Origin: Actinomycetes bacterium
GTDB taxonomy: Bacteria > Actinomycetota > Acidimicrobiia > Acidimicrobiales > RAAP-2
Direction of reading: 5' to 3'
Assembly: GCA_021818025.1 (NCBI GenBank)
Contig: JAKAFH010000014.1
Location: forward strand, 1-37,030
Length of the DNA: 37,030 bases
Shown: one piece after another, positions 36,951 to 37,030 of the stretch
Layout: each line of letters opens with the position of its first letter
How positions within the stretch are numbered: the first letter of the stretch is position 1
Program-made: the position numbers and the translations under genes
Notes under the pieces: generated by a model
Database searches by the model: none
What the model was told of the DNA's origin: nothing
The model's input: the letters and a program-made list of their open reading frames with translations, nothing else

Positions 36951-37030
36951 CGACTCCAGTACCGATCGACCAGTCCGCAGCCGGGGGGTCGCGAGCCGCC
37001 ACCGGTGTCCCGGTCACGGCCAGCGCGGCT

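Overview
The window is high-GC, densely packed chromosomal DNA with long codon-biased genes, many GTG starts and no insertion sequence, phage gene, tRNA, rRNA or CRISPR array that I could find. Gene content suggests an actinobacterium: an LCP-type envelope protein, SecA with a SEC-C zinc tail followed by prfB-ftsE-ftsX, an AccA3-like biotin carboxylase/BCCP protein, and a SufC-SufS-SufU block. The stand-alone, archaeal-type acyl-CoA mutase large subunit and the mix of genes fit Acidimicrobiia or a relative. That placement is an inference from gene content, not a phylogeny.

Layout. 1-383: end of an LCP-like protein. 387-3495 (minus): MBL-fold hydrolase, then sufC-sufS-sufU. 3586-5454: acyl-CoA dehydrogenase and an alpha/beta hydrolase-like protein without the nucleophile serine. 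5451-7089: thiE, diverging from a cysteine-free Rrf2 regulator and rnhA. 7171-11401: lipoic-acid module, with dihydrolipoamide dehydrogenase, an E2 with an altered catalytic motif, and one 541-residue protein that joins LipB and LipA. 11433-12959: Tat-exported dimethylformamidase-like protein. 13004-22645: corrinoid-related genes (metH, PduO-type adenosyltransferase, acyl-CoA mutase large subunit), with pepA, a nitroreductase, a rhodanese-MoeB protein and a zinc-ribbon RDD membrane protein among them. 22642-25834 (minus): biotin carboxylase/BCCP, M20 amidohydrolase and ABM-domain protein. 26288-28784: birA-rmlD-glycosyltransferase. 28793-29045: a candidate structured RNA. 29084-34566: secA-prfB and ftsE-ftsX. 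34571-36928 (minus): dxs and msrB.

How the genes work together. Lpd and E2 need lipoate, which the LipB-LipA fusion makes and installs. LipA and other iron-sulfur proteins depend on the Suf machinery at the left end. The mutase needs adenosylcobalamin from the PduO-type enzyme, and MetH uses the methyl form. BirA would biotinylate the BCCP domain of the divergently encoded carboxylase. Together with the mutase, that carboxylase could serve propionyl-CoA metabolism.

The most notable signals are: (1) a probable ~253-nt noncoding RNA just before secA, closed by a perfect 13-bp long-range stem and preceded by its own -10 box; (2) the LipB-LipA fusion; and (3) a promoter layout repeated at about a dozen genes, in which a TANNNT-like box lies 6-7 nt before a start codon, so that many transcripts should be leaderless.
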